From IMG/VR virus record IMGVR_UViG_3300025133_009838, positions 1 to 35,831 of that record: 35,831 nt of DNA; one strand, written 5' to 3'. The number at the start of each line of letters is the position of its first letter. The first letter of the stretch is position 1. Under the pieces are notes generated by a model. The model searched no databases, was not told where the DNA came from, and was given only the letters and a program-made list of their open reading frames with translations. This document shows, piece after piece, positions 9,715 through 20,900 of the stretch. This DNA comes from a virus. The position numbers and the translations under genes are program-made.

Positions 9715-11510
9715 TATTTAATTGTCCCTTTGATATCAATACTAGGAAATTTCAATTCGTAAATTGTATCTGGTGGCGCGTACAATATTCTGCCATCCGC
9801 AGATACGTATTCAGACAAGTTTATTGTATATGAAGAATATTTAGAACCTACGCGATCTACTATTTCCACGTTTGTAACGTCGACAATCTCGTCTAAATTG
9901 TTTAATACATCATATATTTTAGTAATATAAATCGGCTGTCCAATATCTAATTTCTGCTCAAATATATTTTCAATTTCTGTAATCGCTAGGTTTAAAGCCT
10001 CAAACTTATCTTGACTATAGTCGACAACAGCGACAAAATTAATTCCAATACTTACAATTTTAGGATCCAAGATATCAATTGTGTCGTTAATCATTTTATA
10101 GTGATTAATCCATGTCTTAACATTCCTCTTCATAATTTGATTACATTCAATCAAATTCTGATTTATGTCTTCAGCTAGCAAATATAAATTCAGGTTTCTC
10201 TTAAATGAATCAGCATCTCGAATGATTTTAGTTCTTTTAATCTTGCCGAATTTAGAAGGCATTCTATATATTAAAGCTTCGTAATCCTCAACAGTTACGG
10301 CCCGGTTTTGAGAAGCAAAGACATCGTTAACTCTCTGTTTGAGTTCCTTAAGCGTTGGTATGCTAACATCTCCTAATACTGGCTCTTCGTTTATAACTTC
10401 CAAGCTGTCCCTAACAAAAACTTTTTTTGAAGTTTCAGCGGCAGATTCTTTAAAAGAAAATAGCGGGTCTATAACTGTGTTAAGGGCGCGACTGGCGACA
10501 TTGACGTCTTCTTCTGTATTGGTCCTATAAATTATTCGAAGAGTTGTGTTAGAGGGAGCAATGCCAAATTTGTCAGTCTCCAAAAGTTTTGATGGGTCCA
10601 AAGATAAATCCGTCTCGTAGGATCTTCCATGCATTTTTAGAACAACATTTGAAGGATGCGTTGTATTGTCCGTCTTAAGAGACGATTCCGACCCATATCC
10701 AAATTTTAAGGTTATTTGGCCACTATTATTTTTAGTAGTAAATCTACGCGGAACAGTGGTAGTCACAATAATATTCGGCACTCGGTCTCTTGTGTCCGGA
10801 TCCTTGTTCACAACAGATTTAAAAATTGTGTCCTGGGATAAATATTCTACTTCAAAATACTCATGGCCTTCAGAATCAGTCACAGAAACAATCTCAGTTA
10901 TATTTGGATCGGAGACAGGTACCTCTAGAAATCTTTCGAAAGCCGCAACAGAGTGCAGCGCTTCACTTAGCTCGCCTGATATAACCCGGCCATAAGCTTT
11001 TACCGCGAAGGAAGTTGGCGCGCCGTCTACTTCCGTTTCGGTCGCGACCACTATCTCATTATCAGCACTAGCGAAATCGACGTCGTCTATAAGGGTGAAT
11101 ATTTGGCCAATTTGAGAAGTGAATTTACTTCCCCTTACGAGCATTGGTAGATAGTTCACATCCGGGCCAGAGCCGTTGACCTCAACAGGCGCCAAGATAT
11201 AAAGGGCAACGACGCCAAAAGAATTTGCTCTTAAAGGTTGTTTATACCCAACTTGTTCCCCAAGTCTTAGTACATTGTTATACTCAATAGCCGTATCCAA
11301 AAATGACTCATTGGCTTGATAATCTAAGTAAAAAGATAAAACATCGCCGACGTGGGCCACTGTATCTAACATCAAAGAACCGAAAGACGCTTGCGAAAAA
11401 TCTTTAAATGTGTCAGGGTAATAACGCTTGGCATATTCTACCAGGCTATCTTTTATAGAATTAAAATCGCGATTAGTGTATTTTATGAGTTTTTTGTCTT
11501 TTTTCGCCAT
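9714..11510 (-). CDS. gp6: Baseplate wedge protein, T4 gp6-like (598 aa)
   Basis: This is a structural subunit of the baseplate wedge. In T4, gp6 dimers join neighbouring wedges into the ring around the hub. The N-terminus has the pattern I associate with gp6/baseplate-J proteins of T4-like marine phages: YTNRDFNSIKDSLVEYAKRY, then FSQASFGSLMLDTVAHVGD, then LSFYLDYQANESFLDTA, then VGYKQPLRANS. The C-terminal third (QNRAVTVEDYEALIYRMP, then the IVSIGINFVAVVDY stretch) fits the baseplate-J C-terminal region. Length is close to T4 gp6 (about 660 residues). The gene starts 2 nt after the gp25-like stop, matching the common gp25-gp6 order in myoviruses, and overlaps the next gene by 1 nt. Confidence 0.92.
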   Translation of the reverse strand: MAKKDKKLIKYTNRDFNSIKDSLVEYAKRYYPDTFKDFSQASFGSLMLDTVAHVGDVLSFYLDYQANESFLDTAIEYNNVLRLGEQVGYKQPLRANSFGVVALYILAPVEVNGSGPDVNYLPMLVRGSKFTSQIGQIFTLIDDVDFASADNEIVVATETEVDGAPTSFAVKAYGRVISGELSEALHSVAAFERFLEVPVSDPNITEIVSVTDSEGHEYFEVEYLSQDTIFKSVVNKDPDTRDRVPNIIVTTTVPRRFTTKNNSGQITLKFGYGSESSLKTDNTTHPSNVVLKMHGRSYETDLSLDPSKLLETDKFGIAPSNTTLRIIYRTNTEEDVNVASRALNTVIDPLFSFKESAAETSKKVFVRDSLEVINEEPVLGDVSIPTLKELKQRVNDVFASQNRAVTVEDYEALIYRMPSKFGKIKRTKIIRDADSFKRNLNLYLLAEDINQNLIECNQIMKRNVKTWINHYKMINDTIDILDPKIVSIGINFVAVVDYSQDKFEALNLAITEIENIFEQKLDIGQPIYITKIYDVLNNLDEIVDVTNVEIVDRVGSKYSSYTINLSEYVSADGRILYAPPDTIYELKFPSIDIKGTIK

Positions 11511-11512
11511 GA

Positions 11513-11908
11513 TTAACTAATATCTCCAGGATCTATGGTTATTTCTGCCTCCAAATTCAACGTTGGTACCTCGTATACGATCTGCACAGATAAAGTTTGT
11601 CGATCGATTAACTCATCAATAGTAGATGCCGTGCCAAAACTAATCTCAGTTACGTTTATGAAAGGCATATATTTATTTACTTGGCTCGTTATTCGTTGTT
11701 TAATCTTTGGCTGGACTTCTAGGTTTGGCTCAAATAAAAACTGTTTCAAACCAATACCAAAATCCGGATTCATTACTCTTTCACCGGGAGAAGTTAACAA
11801 TAGATTTTTAAAATTTTGTTTAACTTCTTCCTTATACGAGGTTACCAATGTGTAAGGGCCGTGTGCAAGATCTCTGTGTAGTGGTAATTCGGGGCCTAAG
11901 CCTTTCAT
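11513..11908 (-). CDS. gp25: Baseplate wedge protein, T4 gp25-like (131 aa)
   Basis: This is a small baseplate wedge subunit of the GPW/gp25 family, which in contractile tails and related injection machines anchors the first sheath ring to the baseplate. The core motif is visible at about residues 35-65: QNFKNLLLTSPGERVMNPDF followed by GIGLKQFLFEP, where the SPGER part corresponds to the conserved EPR-type turn of the family. Length (131) matches the family (about 130). The start at 11908 has AGGAGA 8 nt upstream, and this Shine-Dalgarno overlaps the stop codon of the giant gene. The gp6-like gene follows directly. Confidence 0.95.
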   Translation of the reverse strand: MKGLGPELPLHRDLAHGPYTLVTSYKEEVKQNFKNLLLTSPGERVMNPDFGIGLKQFLFEPNLEVQPKIKQRITSQVNKYMPFINVTEISFGTASTIDELIDRQTLSVQIVYEVPTLNLEAEITIDPGDIS

Positions 11909-11916
11909 CTTCTTTC

Positions 11917-11922
11917 TCTCCT
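11917..11922 (-). promoter_or_regulatory. Shine-Dalgarno overlapping the giant gene's stop
   Basis: The minus strand reads AGGAGA 8 nt before the gp25-like ATG. Its first two bases lie inside the TAG stop (11921-11923) of the 3926-residue gene, so translation of the two genes is probably coupled. Confidence 0.65.
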
Positions 11923-14900
11923 AAAGCTCGTCCTGGCAATTAGGATCATTGCCGATATTCTCAATGTCGTCATGCATTTTATCTTCGTATACATCCATAA
12001 GTAGTAGCGCAAGATAAATCATACCAGGAACAGTGCTAGGAGGGCCGATAACAATTGGCGCCGGAATTAGGCCGCCAAAATACGGTAACTGGGAAGGCAG
12101 CATAGCAGCCCACAAAGAGGGCAATAAATAAGGCGAAGAAAATATAGCCTTCATAATTTCTTTTGCTTCAGCCATTTTTAAATCAATTTCTTCTTTAATA
12201 TCATCAGATTTTTGTTGAAGTTCTACAATGTCTTCCTGGACAGTCTCATAATCTTCTTTAAGACCATTGATATCTTCCACCGCCTGCACTATATCGTTAT
12301 ATTTGCTAGTATTTTCTGATTTCCAGTTTTCCCATGCTTCATAATCGGAATCGGCGGGGGTTGGTTCATATATACCAACTTCCCACCCCATCAGGGCGCC
12401 ATCGGTGACGAGGTGCACTCTGCCTTGTAGGTCTTGAGGCAAACTACTTTTTGCGAATTCTAGAGGAATCCTGAGTTGGCCGGCGGCGCCGTCCAGCGCT
12501 GTTAAACCGTTTTGTGCTTCTTTCACCGCCTGATCAACAGCAGCCTTTGCCATTCTTAAACTTTGCTCAATAGCACCAATAATAGTTTGCTGTACCGTGT
12601 TGGCAATGTCTATAATAGCTTTAGCAATAATTATCGCAGGGTCGGTTATTTCCACAAATCCCTTGAGAATGAGCAACGGGGTCTCTAAAATTAACTTCAA
12701 GATCTGTTTAGTCAAGCCAGGTTCTTGTCCGGTAGTGCCGGTTTCAGCGCTATGTTGTTGCTCTTCTAGAAGATTTTTAATCGGATCTGGTACATAATTA
12801 TAATCCGATGAGCTTCGTAAGCCTTGAACTACAGACAGTATCATATCTTTTGTCTCATCTAGGAGATCAGAAGTCTCTGGGATCCATCGAGACATACCCT
12901 CAGCTGAATAAAGGAGAGCTAAGGAAAAATATCTTTTTACCGGAAGTAGGTGCCCAAAAAGCAATTTAAATTCAGCCGTGTCTTTCATCTCTTCGAAGAA
13001 ATTGTAAGCCATAATATCATGGAAGAGGCTGGTTGATTCGCTAAGCGACGCGTAGTTGTAATGGGTGCCTTCAAGAACAAAGTTACCCTTTTTTAAATCT
13101 AACTCTCTGCTAACTTCGATAATCGGAATATGTATTTCTGGTACTAAATATGTTTCTGCTATATTGGTCCGCGTTGGGTTAACAAAGATGGCTTCCTCTT
13201 CTAGTTCCACAGGCGCCTGCTCACCCTGGGGGGCGGTGATGGCTTCTGGGTCCTGTTTGCCGGTGACGGCGGCGCCGCTGCTCCACGCATCTAGGAGGGG
13301 TCCAAAGATGGTCAACAGCGCTTGCTCGCCCCAGGTGAATTCTTCCGGTGGCGTGCCGGAGTCCCATACCTCATTGTGGTCTAGGTAACCAGCATTGATG
13401 TCTTCATCGTATGTGCCTTCAGGTAACTCGGCATTAGAGGCTATCTCCGTTGGGGTTGGATTTGGAGTCGGCGGAAAATATCTAGCTCGATCATAAAATA
13501 CTGCCATGGCCGGATAAATGTCATTCACCCCTTGCGCGCGCTCGATCTCGTAGGGCGTTATGACGTCGAGTACAGCGTCGTTGGCGTTTATAGATGAGAA
13601 AGGAGCGCTGGTCTCTTCGAAACTTAACGGAATATTTGGTTGATAAAAATGACTTGGGCCATGGGGATCTTGTCTGATAAAATCTATACCATCATTCGCT
13701 AGCTGTACAATGTCGGTCTCGGTGGGGTCATAATCAAAATGGTCAAGATATTTTCTTTTCTGAAATAATGATTTAGTACGTTTTGCAGCTAATACACGGG
13801 CGGGATCTTGCATCAAATCATTAAAATCATGGCCACCAGAGGAACCCTCCGTGACGTAGCCTTGGATCATCTGCGCTGCGAAGGGCTGGTGATACCACTC
13901 TTTCATAACTGGGTAGCTAGCATTATAAGTAAGCCGAAGGCCGAATTCAATTTTACTAAAAAATGGCGCAAGGCCATAACTATTGTATAGGCTCTTCAGC
14001 AAGTCCGGGGCGGCGCCGGTGGGTGCTAAGTAAGGCAGCATAATATACTTACAGAAGTATTCCCAAACGCCCAAGGGAATATAATCAAACATGTGGCACT
14101 GAAATACGTTAGCTTCGCTTCTATAATTTCCTAGAAGAGGGCCCTCGAAAGCGTCGCCGGTCAGGCCAGGTAGCCCCGGCTCAATTGGCACAAAGCAAGG
14201 ATCTTCGCCGATTGGATATTCGACTTCTGTAGTAATCCTATATACTTGGCGCTCTGCGGCTGTTGTATCGACTACACGAACAAATGGTTGAAAGGTCATA
14301 TTACCGAATCTAAAGTTTATATTATTCCCCACAAGATATTCTTGTAAATTTTCCGAATCTTTCCACAAGTCCCTAGTTCTCGGGCCGGCGACGCTGGGCT
14401 TCTGGTCTAAATGAGGCGCACTATTCCCGGTGTATATGCTTTCGGGACGAGCGAGGTAGTTGACGGATCCGTCAGATGCCTCGCTAAGGGCCGGATCGAG
14501 GATCCGGCGGGCCTTGATCTTTTGGCCGACGAAGCCGCTCCAGGTGCCCGCTTCGCTCTCACCGTACAGGACGATGTTCTCGAACGCAGCTAGTCCATAA
14601 TTGTCTCCGTCATCAAAGAAGTAGCCTTCATCCAAGGCGCCATCTGGTCCTAGGCTTTTGAAGAGGCTAGGAGACAAATCAGGCTTCGCCGGAACAAAGA
14701 GTTTTCCGAGGCCGATCGGCTTGCCCGTGGACGCGTCGAGGTCGACTACAGAGTAGCCGGTCTGGCTCTCGATCTGGCTAAAGATATAATTATAGTTATT
14801 CGGCCTAAAGCTTGCGTCATTTTTTTGTGGATATAATATATAAGGTGATTTACCTAGGTCCAAAATATCACCTTCTTCGACGTAGCCCCCTGAGGCCTTC

Positions 14901-17900
14901 TTGAGCTTGTAGTTGTATACTTTTTGGCTGGCAACCTGCCCAATATCCCCTGCGGAGGCGCGAGGATTGTAAATCATTGTGTTGATGGGAAGAGAATGAA
15001 AAGTGTCTTTTTGACCACTCCCATAATCATACAAATTTGATTTAGTCGCAGCTAGGCTAGCCGGTTGCCAATCTTGAGTTGCGACATAATAAGTTGGGTG
15101 CTCATCCTGCGCTACCTTCAATGCGGCTTCGCCGTCGACGCCTAGGCCGATATCGTGGCCAAAAAACTCTGTACGAGAGTAGCCCGGGAGAGCGGTCTCA
15201 TATAGTGCTCCTAGTAATACTTCGCCGGCGAGAGCAGGATTAACCTCTGTTAGGCCAAATTCGGGGCCGCGGAATTCCGAATGAAGTTTCGTATTGCCGC
15301 CATAATTCATAGTATATACGTTGTTAAGAATCCTAGATCTGACCCGGGTCAAATCATCTATGGTTTCACGATCAACTTCCACAGAGATGTTTGTATTAAC
15401 GCGGTCTGAATTCTCGAATAGAGTATCAATTATTTCAGCGATATTCTTTCCCTCTTCAGAGATCAAATATTTTAGCGCACTAGTATCTTCCAAGGCCAAG
15501 AAGGCTTCTATATTAGAATATCCCTCTTTCTTTTTTAGAATGTCATTTGAGTATTCAACAATTAAATCAAAATTTGGAGTTTCTTTTTTTAGATTATCTA
15601 TGACTGACACGATAGTAAGATCGTCTTCAAACACATTATATAGGTTAAACCCGTCCCAGGCAGCAATCCCTGCCAAGCAAATTTCCAAGGTAAAGACTCT
15701 TATTAATAATATTGTACAGCCTTCTAGCAAAGATCTCTGTACGGCGCCTTCAGCGACCAGGCTACCTTCAAAAATATCACGACAAATAGATTTTTCATAA
15801 AATTCAAGTATGCTACTTTTTACTTTCTCTAGATTAAAGAAATCAGTCTCTGTGTTCTGTAAATCAGCGGTCGCCGTCATACCTAGTTGATCAAAAAGCG
15901 CTGCGCAGCGAGGATCAACATTACTTTTGTTTAAGGGACTTTTTAAAATCTTTTTCCATAATTTTCTTAGATACTTTCTATAGTTTAGTCTAGAATGCCT
16001 TATTGCGTTAAAAGCCTGGCCAGAATAAGCATGTTGTAACGCCGTATACCCATATGTTAGAACAGCCTTAAGATGGGTTCTTTGTTCTTCGCTCATTGGC
16101 GTGCCACCATGGTGGATAAGGGCATCATTAAATTTTTTCTCAAGTAATTGGCAAAAAATAGTCGGCTTATTATTCAAGGGGTTTACTTCTACTGCTGAGT
16201 GGTCACCAGCTTCGCCGTCCCAGTCGAGGGTCCGAGTTAAATTATATTTAGATGTATTGTTCGGCGTCCAGGCGCCGAAGAAGGTGGCGGCCTTTTCGAT
16301 GTCGAAGGGTGCGTCGGTCTCGGGGTCCAGTCCCAGTCCCAGATTCAGGATCGTCCCGCCAGACATGTCGTAGCTCTTCGATGACGCCGCGGCGGCTGAT
16401 ATATTTTTGTTATATTGTGTGGCAATAGAATTGTGATTGGCCGTCGTCCAGCCGTCGAGAGCGAATAATTCATCCAGTAGGTCTTTTATATCAGGCGCGT
16501 ATTCCTGTCCAAATTCATAATTATAATTCGTATTATTTAACTTATTGTCTTCTAATATTACCTCTCCTGCTGCAGGGTCGTCCTCCATAAGTACTTGTGA
16601 TTTAAACACGGAAAAGTTATCTCGCGCTGCTTCTGCCTGAGAAGTTATATTGTCTAACGTTGAGCCGGCGGCCTCCATTCTGACATTCTGGTGCACAAGT
16701 TTTTTCGGGGTGGTGGAAAATTGTAGCTGATCCAGCAAAAGAGCTGTTTCAGCATTGTCAGTCTGTATACCTGAAAATACTTTCATCAGTTGGCTAGTTA
16801 TATTGGCGGAATTTATATTTTTATAAGATATATCAGTTAGCGGAAGATTGTAAGACAAATAATTTGGATTAAAATTCTTCATTGTCCGGGCCTCGGGCGC
16901 AGGAGGCGAAGTGGCCCTTAAACTACTGTACTGTAATGGTGGCGCTGCTAGACCAGTGCCCAAAGTAAAATCTTCATATATATATGGTTGATATTGATTA
17001 ATCATTGTAGAATAGTATTCTTTGTTGACTAAAGCGTTAGCACCCATAAAATGATTGATAACCGTTTCTTCATCTTGGTTAAGAAGGCTGTTCGGATCTC
17101 TGAGATGTCGATCATAGGTTAAACCAATTGGAAAAAATGATGGCGCGCCACTCTTATACGACTGCCGCAGCGGGTTAATTGTTTTTGCTGTTCCCACAAT
17201 GGATGTTTCATACCACAATATTTGCTTAGAATCATACCATAATGCTGTAGTAGGCTTGGGCTCTCCTTCCACATCCAGGCCGGTGGTGGGGTCGGTGTAG
17301 TCTTGGGTGGACCCGGCGATCGGGTTGCCGTCCTTGTCTTTAGCGACGACGGTATCGTCTCCGTGAGTAAATATCTGATTTGTAGTTTTTATAATATGAT
17401 AGGTTGGACATCCGTAACCGAGTATCAGGCCGTTGAACATGTTCGGACCGCCGGGCATATTGGGGTAAAGCATACTCATCCTCTCTTTCGTGAGGCCGGC
17501 GGCCTCGCCCAGCGTTAGCTCCATAAAAGCGTCTATTAAGTTCCAGGCCTTATATTCAAGATCACCGTCTTTTATAAATTTATTATAGAGATAATTAACG
17601 CCTGGTGATTCCTCTGTAAGTACTACATACCACGGTATTGTTAATTTAGTCCAGTAAGGGCCCGTTGAAGTACTCAACGGGCTAGGATGATTAAATTGCT
17701 CGGGGTTACTATATTGGCGGTAAAGCGCTATGTCCATATCTTCAGCCCAATCAGATAATCTGCGGTGTATATAAACAGGGCCTTTTTCCTGTTCTTTTTC
17801 CAAGGCACCGGTCGAGCTGGGGTTCAACTTCCAGGACTGGTCACCCGAGGTGTGGCCGTGAATAAGTGACATCGACGGGAGGTTCCCTAAGGTATCGGTT

Positions 17901-20900
17901 ATAGTGGCGCTGGATGCTTTGATGGCAGATGGGACAATATAAGCTAGCCTCTGGTCGATCCGGTCAATGGCGTTAATATCTTTTACGTATTGCTCATATT
18001 CAGCCACCGAAGAGTTATTCATGGAGGTCGCTAAAAGAGGAGAGGCGCCGATGAACATACCAAACATGTCCCACCAATTGCTGCGTAAGGGAGAAATTCC
18101 TCTTAATGGTGTATCAAGTGGCCAGGTAATCAAGCATTGCATGGGATGTCCCCATGAATTGCTATCGCCCGCCGCGGTGCCAGGGTGCTTGGAATGTGAC
18201 GTCTTCGGGCCCAGAGGAAGTCCATAGTATGCCAGATGAGGAATGCCGGCGGGAGAATTCAAAGAAGAGTAATGAAAAGTTCCTGCCATATGTACGCTGG
18301 ACGCGGCAGAGTACAAGGCTCTGTCTGTCCAAAGTAATGTGGCTAAACCGTTCGGCTGTATGTCTTCGGTGAATGATCCAATTATTAAATCGCGTACCCT
18401 TTTATGAAACTCTGGAGAATACGATATTACAGTTCCGGGTGGCAACAATTCGACATATTCCGGATTGTCAGCATATGCCTGCTCTATAAAACTTGAGAGG
18501 ACGGAACCGTCAACGTCGGTACCGGACAATCTGCCCAGCCAAAAATTATTTTCAGTTCCACCTACTGTATAATCTCTGTTTTCATGTTCCCCCTCCAGCA
18601 CTACGCCGGCGATTGTCAATGGTACCGGCTGGGTGTGATCACGAATATCCTCAGGATTTGGTTCAATCTGCTGCAAATATTCCTGATATAATTTAACAGT
18701 ATCACTAGAAAGTTCTACAATAGTTTTGTTGATTTCGCCATCGCCGTTCGGATCGTAGAAGGAGTCGTCGGTGTACGACTCGTGGCCGGTTTCGGCACCC
18801 ACAGGAAGAAACATACCATATGACGTTCTCTCATTGTAGGTCATCTTATAATTCATATGATCTGCGGTGCTTGGATCACCGACGTCGTTGCCAGTTGGGC
18901 CAACATAAGCCACGCAAGAACTAGTATAGGGGTTGGCCAAGGCTTCTGCAAAAACTTTATGTGCTTCCTCAAGTTTTTCTGCTGATGTGGCAGCCTCGAC
19001 GGCGCGGGGCGGCATAGAAAAGAACTTAACCGCCCTCAGGTCGACCATTAAAGAGCCTTTGACGCTAGTTAAAATGTTGTTTGTGACTCTCTCCATGGTG
19101 TTTTTTATGCCTTCTGGCAAGGCGAAAAATCCGCCCGGGCCACATATAGCAGGCAATTTATTTTTAAATGGGTCTGGATCATGGAATATGAAATCAGCCA
19201 GTCCTATAATCTTGTTTCTTAGATCGCCCAACTCACTTCTTAGTTGATCAGCGGCTTCGTCGCTAGTCAGTCCCTGCTTTTTCAGCTCTTGCAACCTTGC
19301 ATCGCTGTTAAAATCCACGGCGCATGGAGATGTAATTATTTCGTCAACCGGCTGGTGTCTGTTACACAGATCCAGACTCATCGATTCACCTATGGTTTTG
19401 AATATGGTGTTGTGCTCCGCAGTTGTATCATACCCTGCCTTAAATATATCCGGCCAAGAAGTTCTCGTCTTGCGTACACACTGGAGCAATAGCGCCTCTG
19501 AAGCTTCTCCTTTCAATAAAGCGCAAAGTTGACCCAAGGACATTTCACTCATTAAATCAGTTATCCACCCGAATACTATCTCTGGATCATTTTGTCCGCT
19601 AAGAGGCTTGAGGATGTTTTGGAGTCTAGGTAAAGAAATGCTGCCGCTGTCGACGGCCGCGGCGAGAGCGTTGTTGTCAGTCGCGGCATTGCCGGCTATA
19701 CCCTGGTCCATTCCCTCTTCTATACAGTTTTCTATATATTCGCGTAATACTAGGCTCAAAGATTGTCCTAATAGATATCCCAACATTGATAAGACAGTCT
19801 CTAGAAGTTTTTGCCCGTAATCACCAATAAAATCATCAGTTTCTAATTTATCAGGAAAGCTTATAGTGGGTACAGGAAAAGAAAAGCGTTTTTTTAGCCT
19901 GTCCCAGTAATCTCCTCCCCAGCTCTCAAACCCGCCGGCCCAGGAATCGGGATCCGAGAAAAGAAGACCAGGAAGATCCAATAAGGGCCCGACGATTAGT
20001 TCACATAAAGCCCCTAAATCCATAAATTTCTTTATATACGTCACCCAATTTTTTGCGTCTTGTATCGTGCCGGCCATAGATCCAGAATCAATATCAGCGC
20101 CATAAATTTTAGCTGGGGCGCCAATAGCACTTAAGTCAGAGGCCATGGCTTCAAGAGATTCCAGGGCCATATCTCCCCCTAAAAGAGGCTCATATTGTGC
20201 CGGGGTTGGTATGAGATATCCTTTCTGTACTAGCAAGGCCCGGGCCTCGGACGAAGAATAGCCTAATTGTAATAATCTTTCTCTTTCATTTTCAATTTCC
20301 GACCATGTATACTTAGAGCCTTGATCCGCCTCTACCTCAATTCCAAATGGTAAAACCTCGATAGCCTGCGCCGTTTCTGGGCGATATCCGGGCTCTAAAT
20401 CAATATAGTGGCCGCCCTTTTCCAAATTAAGAATAATGTTAATAGCGTCTGTATCATCGCCACTAGATACTAAAGCTAAAGAAGCTGCGATGGGTGCGCC
20501 GGCAAATTTAGGACTTATGTCGCCGTCTGAATTAATCGCAGTATTAGTTGCGCCCCCGGTACTAGAATTACTTTGTTCTAATTCTTCCAAAACAGCAGCA
20601 GTTTCATCACTTAAATACCCTTCAGAGGCCCAGCCAAGCTGCGCTGCCAGTTCGGGTACATTTTCAATTATTAATGTTTTAAAACCCCCGGGATCAGCCT
20701 CAATAATCTCAGCAATTGCTGCCTCACATATGGCCTCAGCCGTCATAGGAATTCCTAATTTGGCTTGCAAACAAGTTAATAAAAGCGACATTAACCCCTG
20801 AGGGTCCAAAGTATGTAAAAATCCATTATAAAATATCTTAAATCTTTCCCAGTGCACGTTAGAACCGTCAGAGGCGGTCTCCATGTCTTTCGCTCTTTTT

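Noticed and set aside
15321-15800. Plus-strand ORFs of up to about 159 codons
   Set aside because: They lie opposite clearly coding minus-strand frames, have no recognisable motifs and no good Shine-Dalgarno, and look like mirror products of AT-rich codon use.
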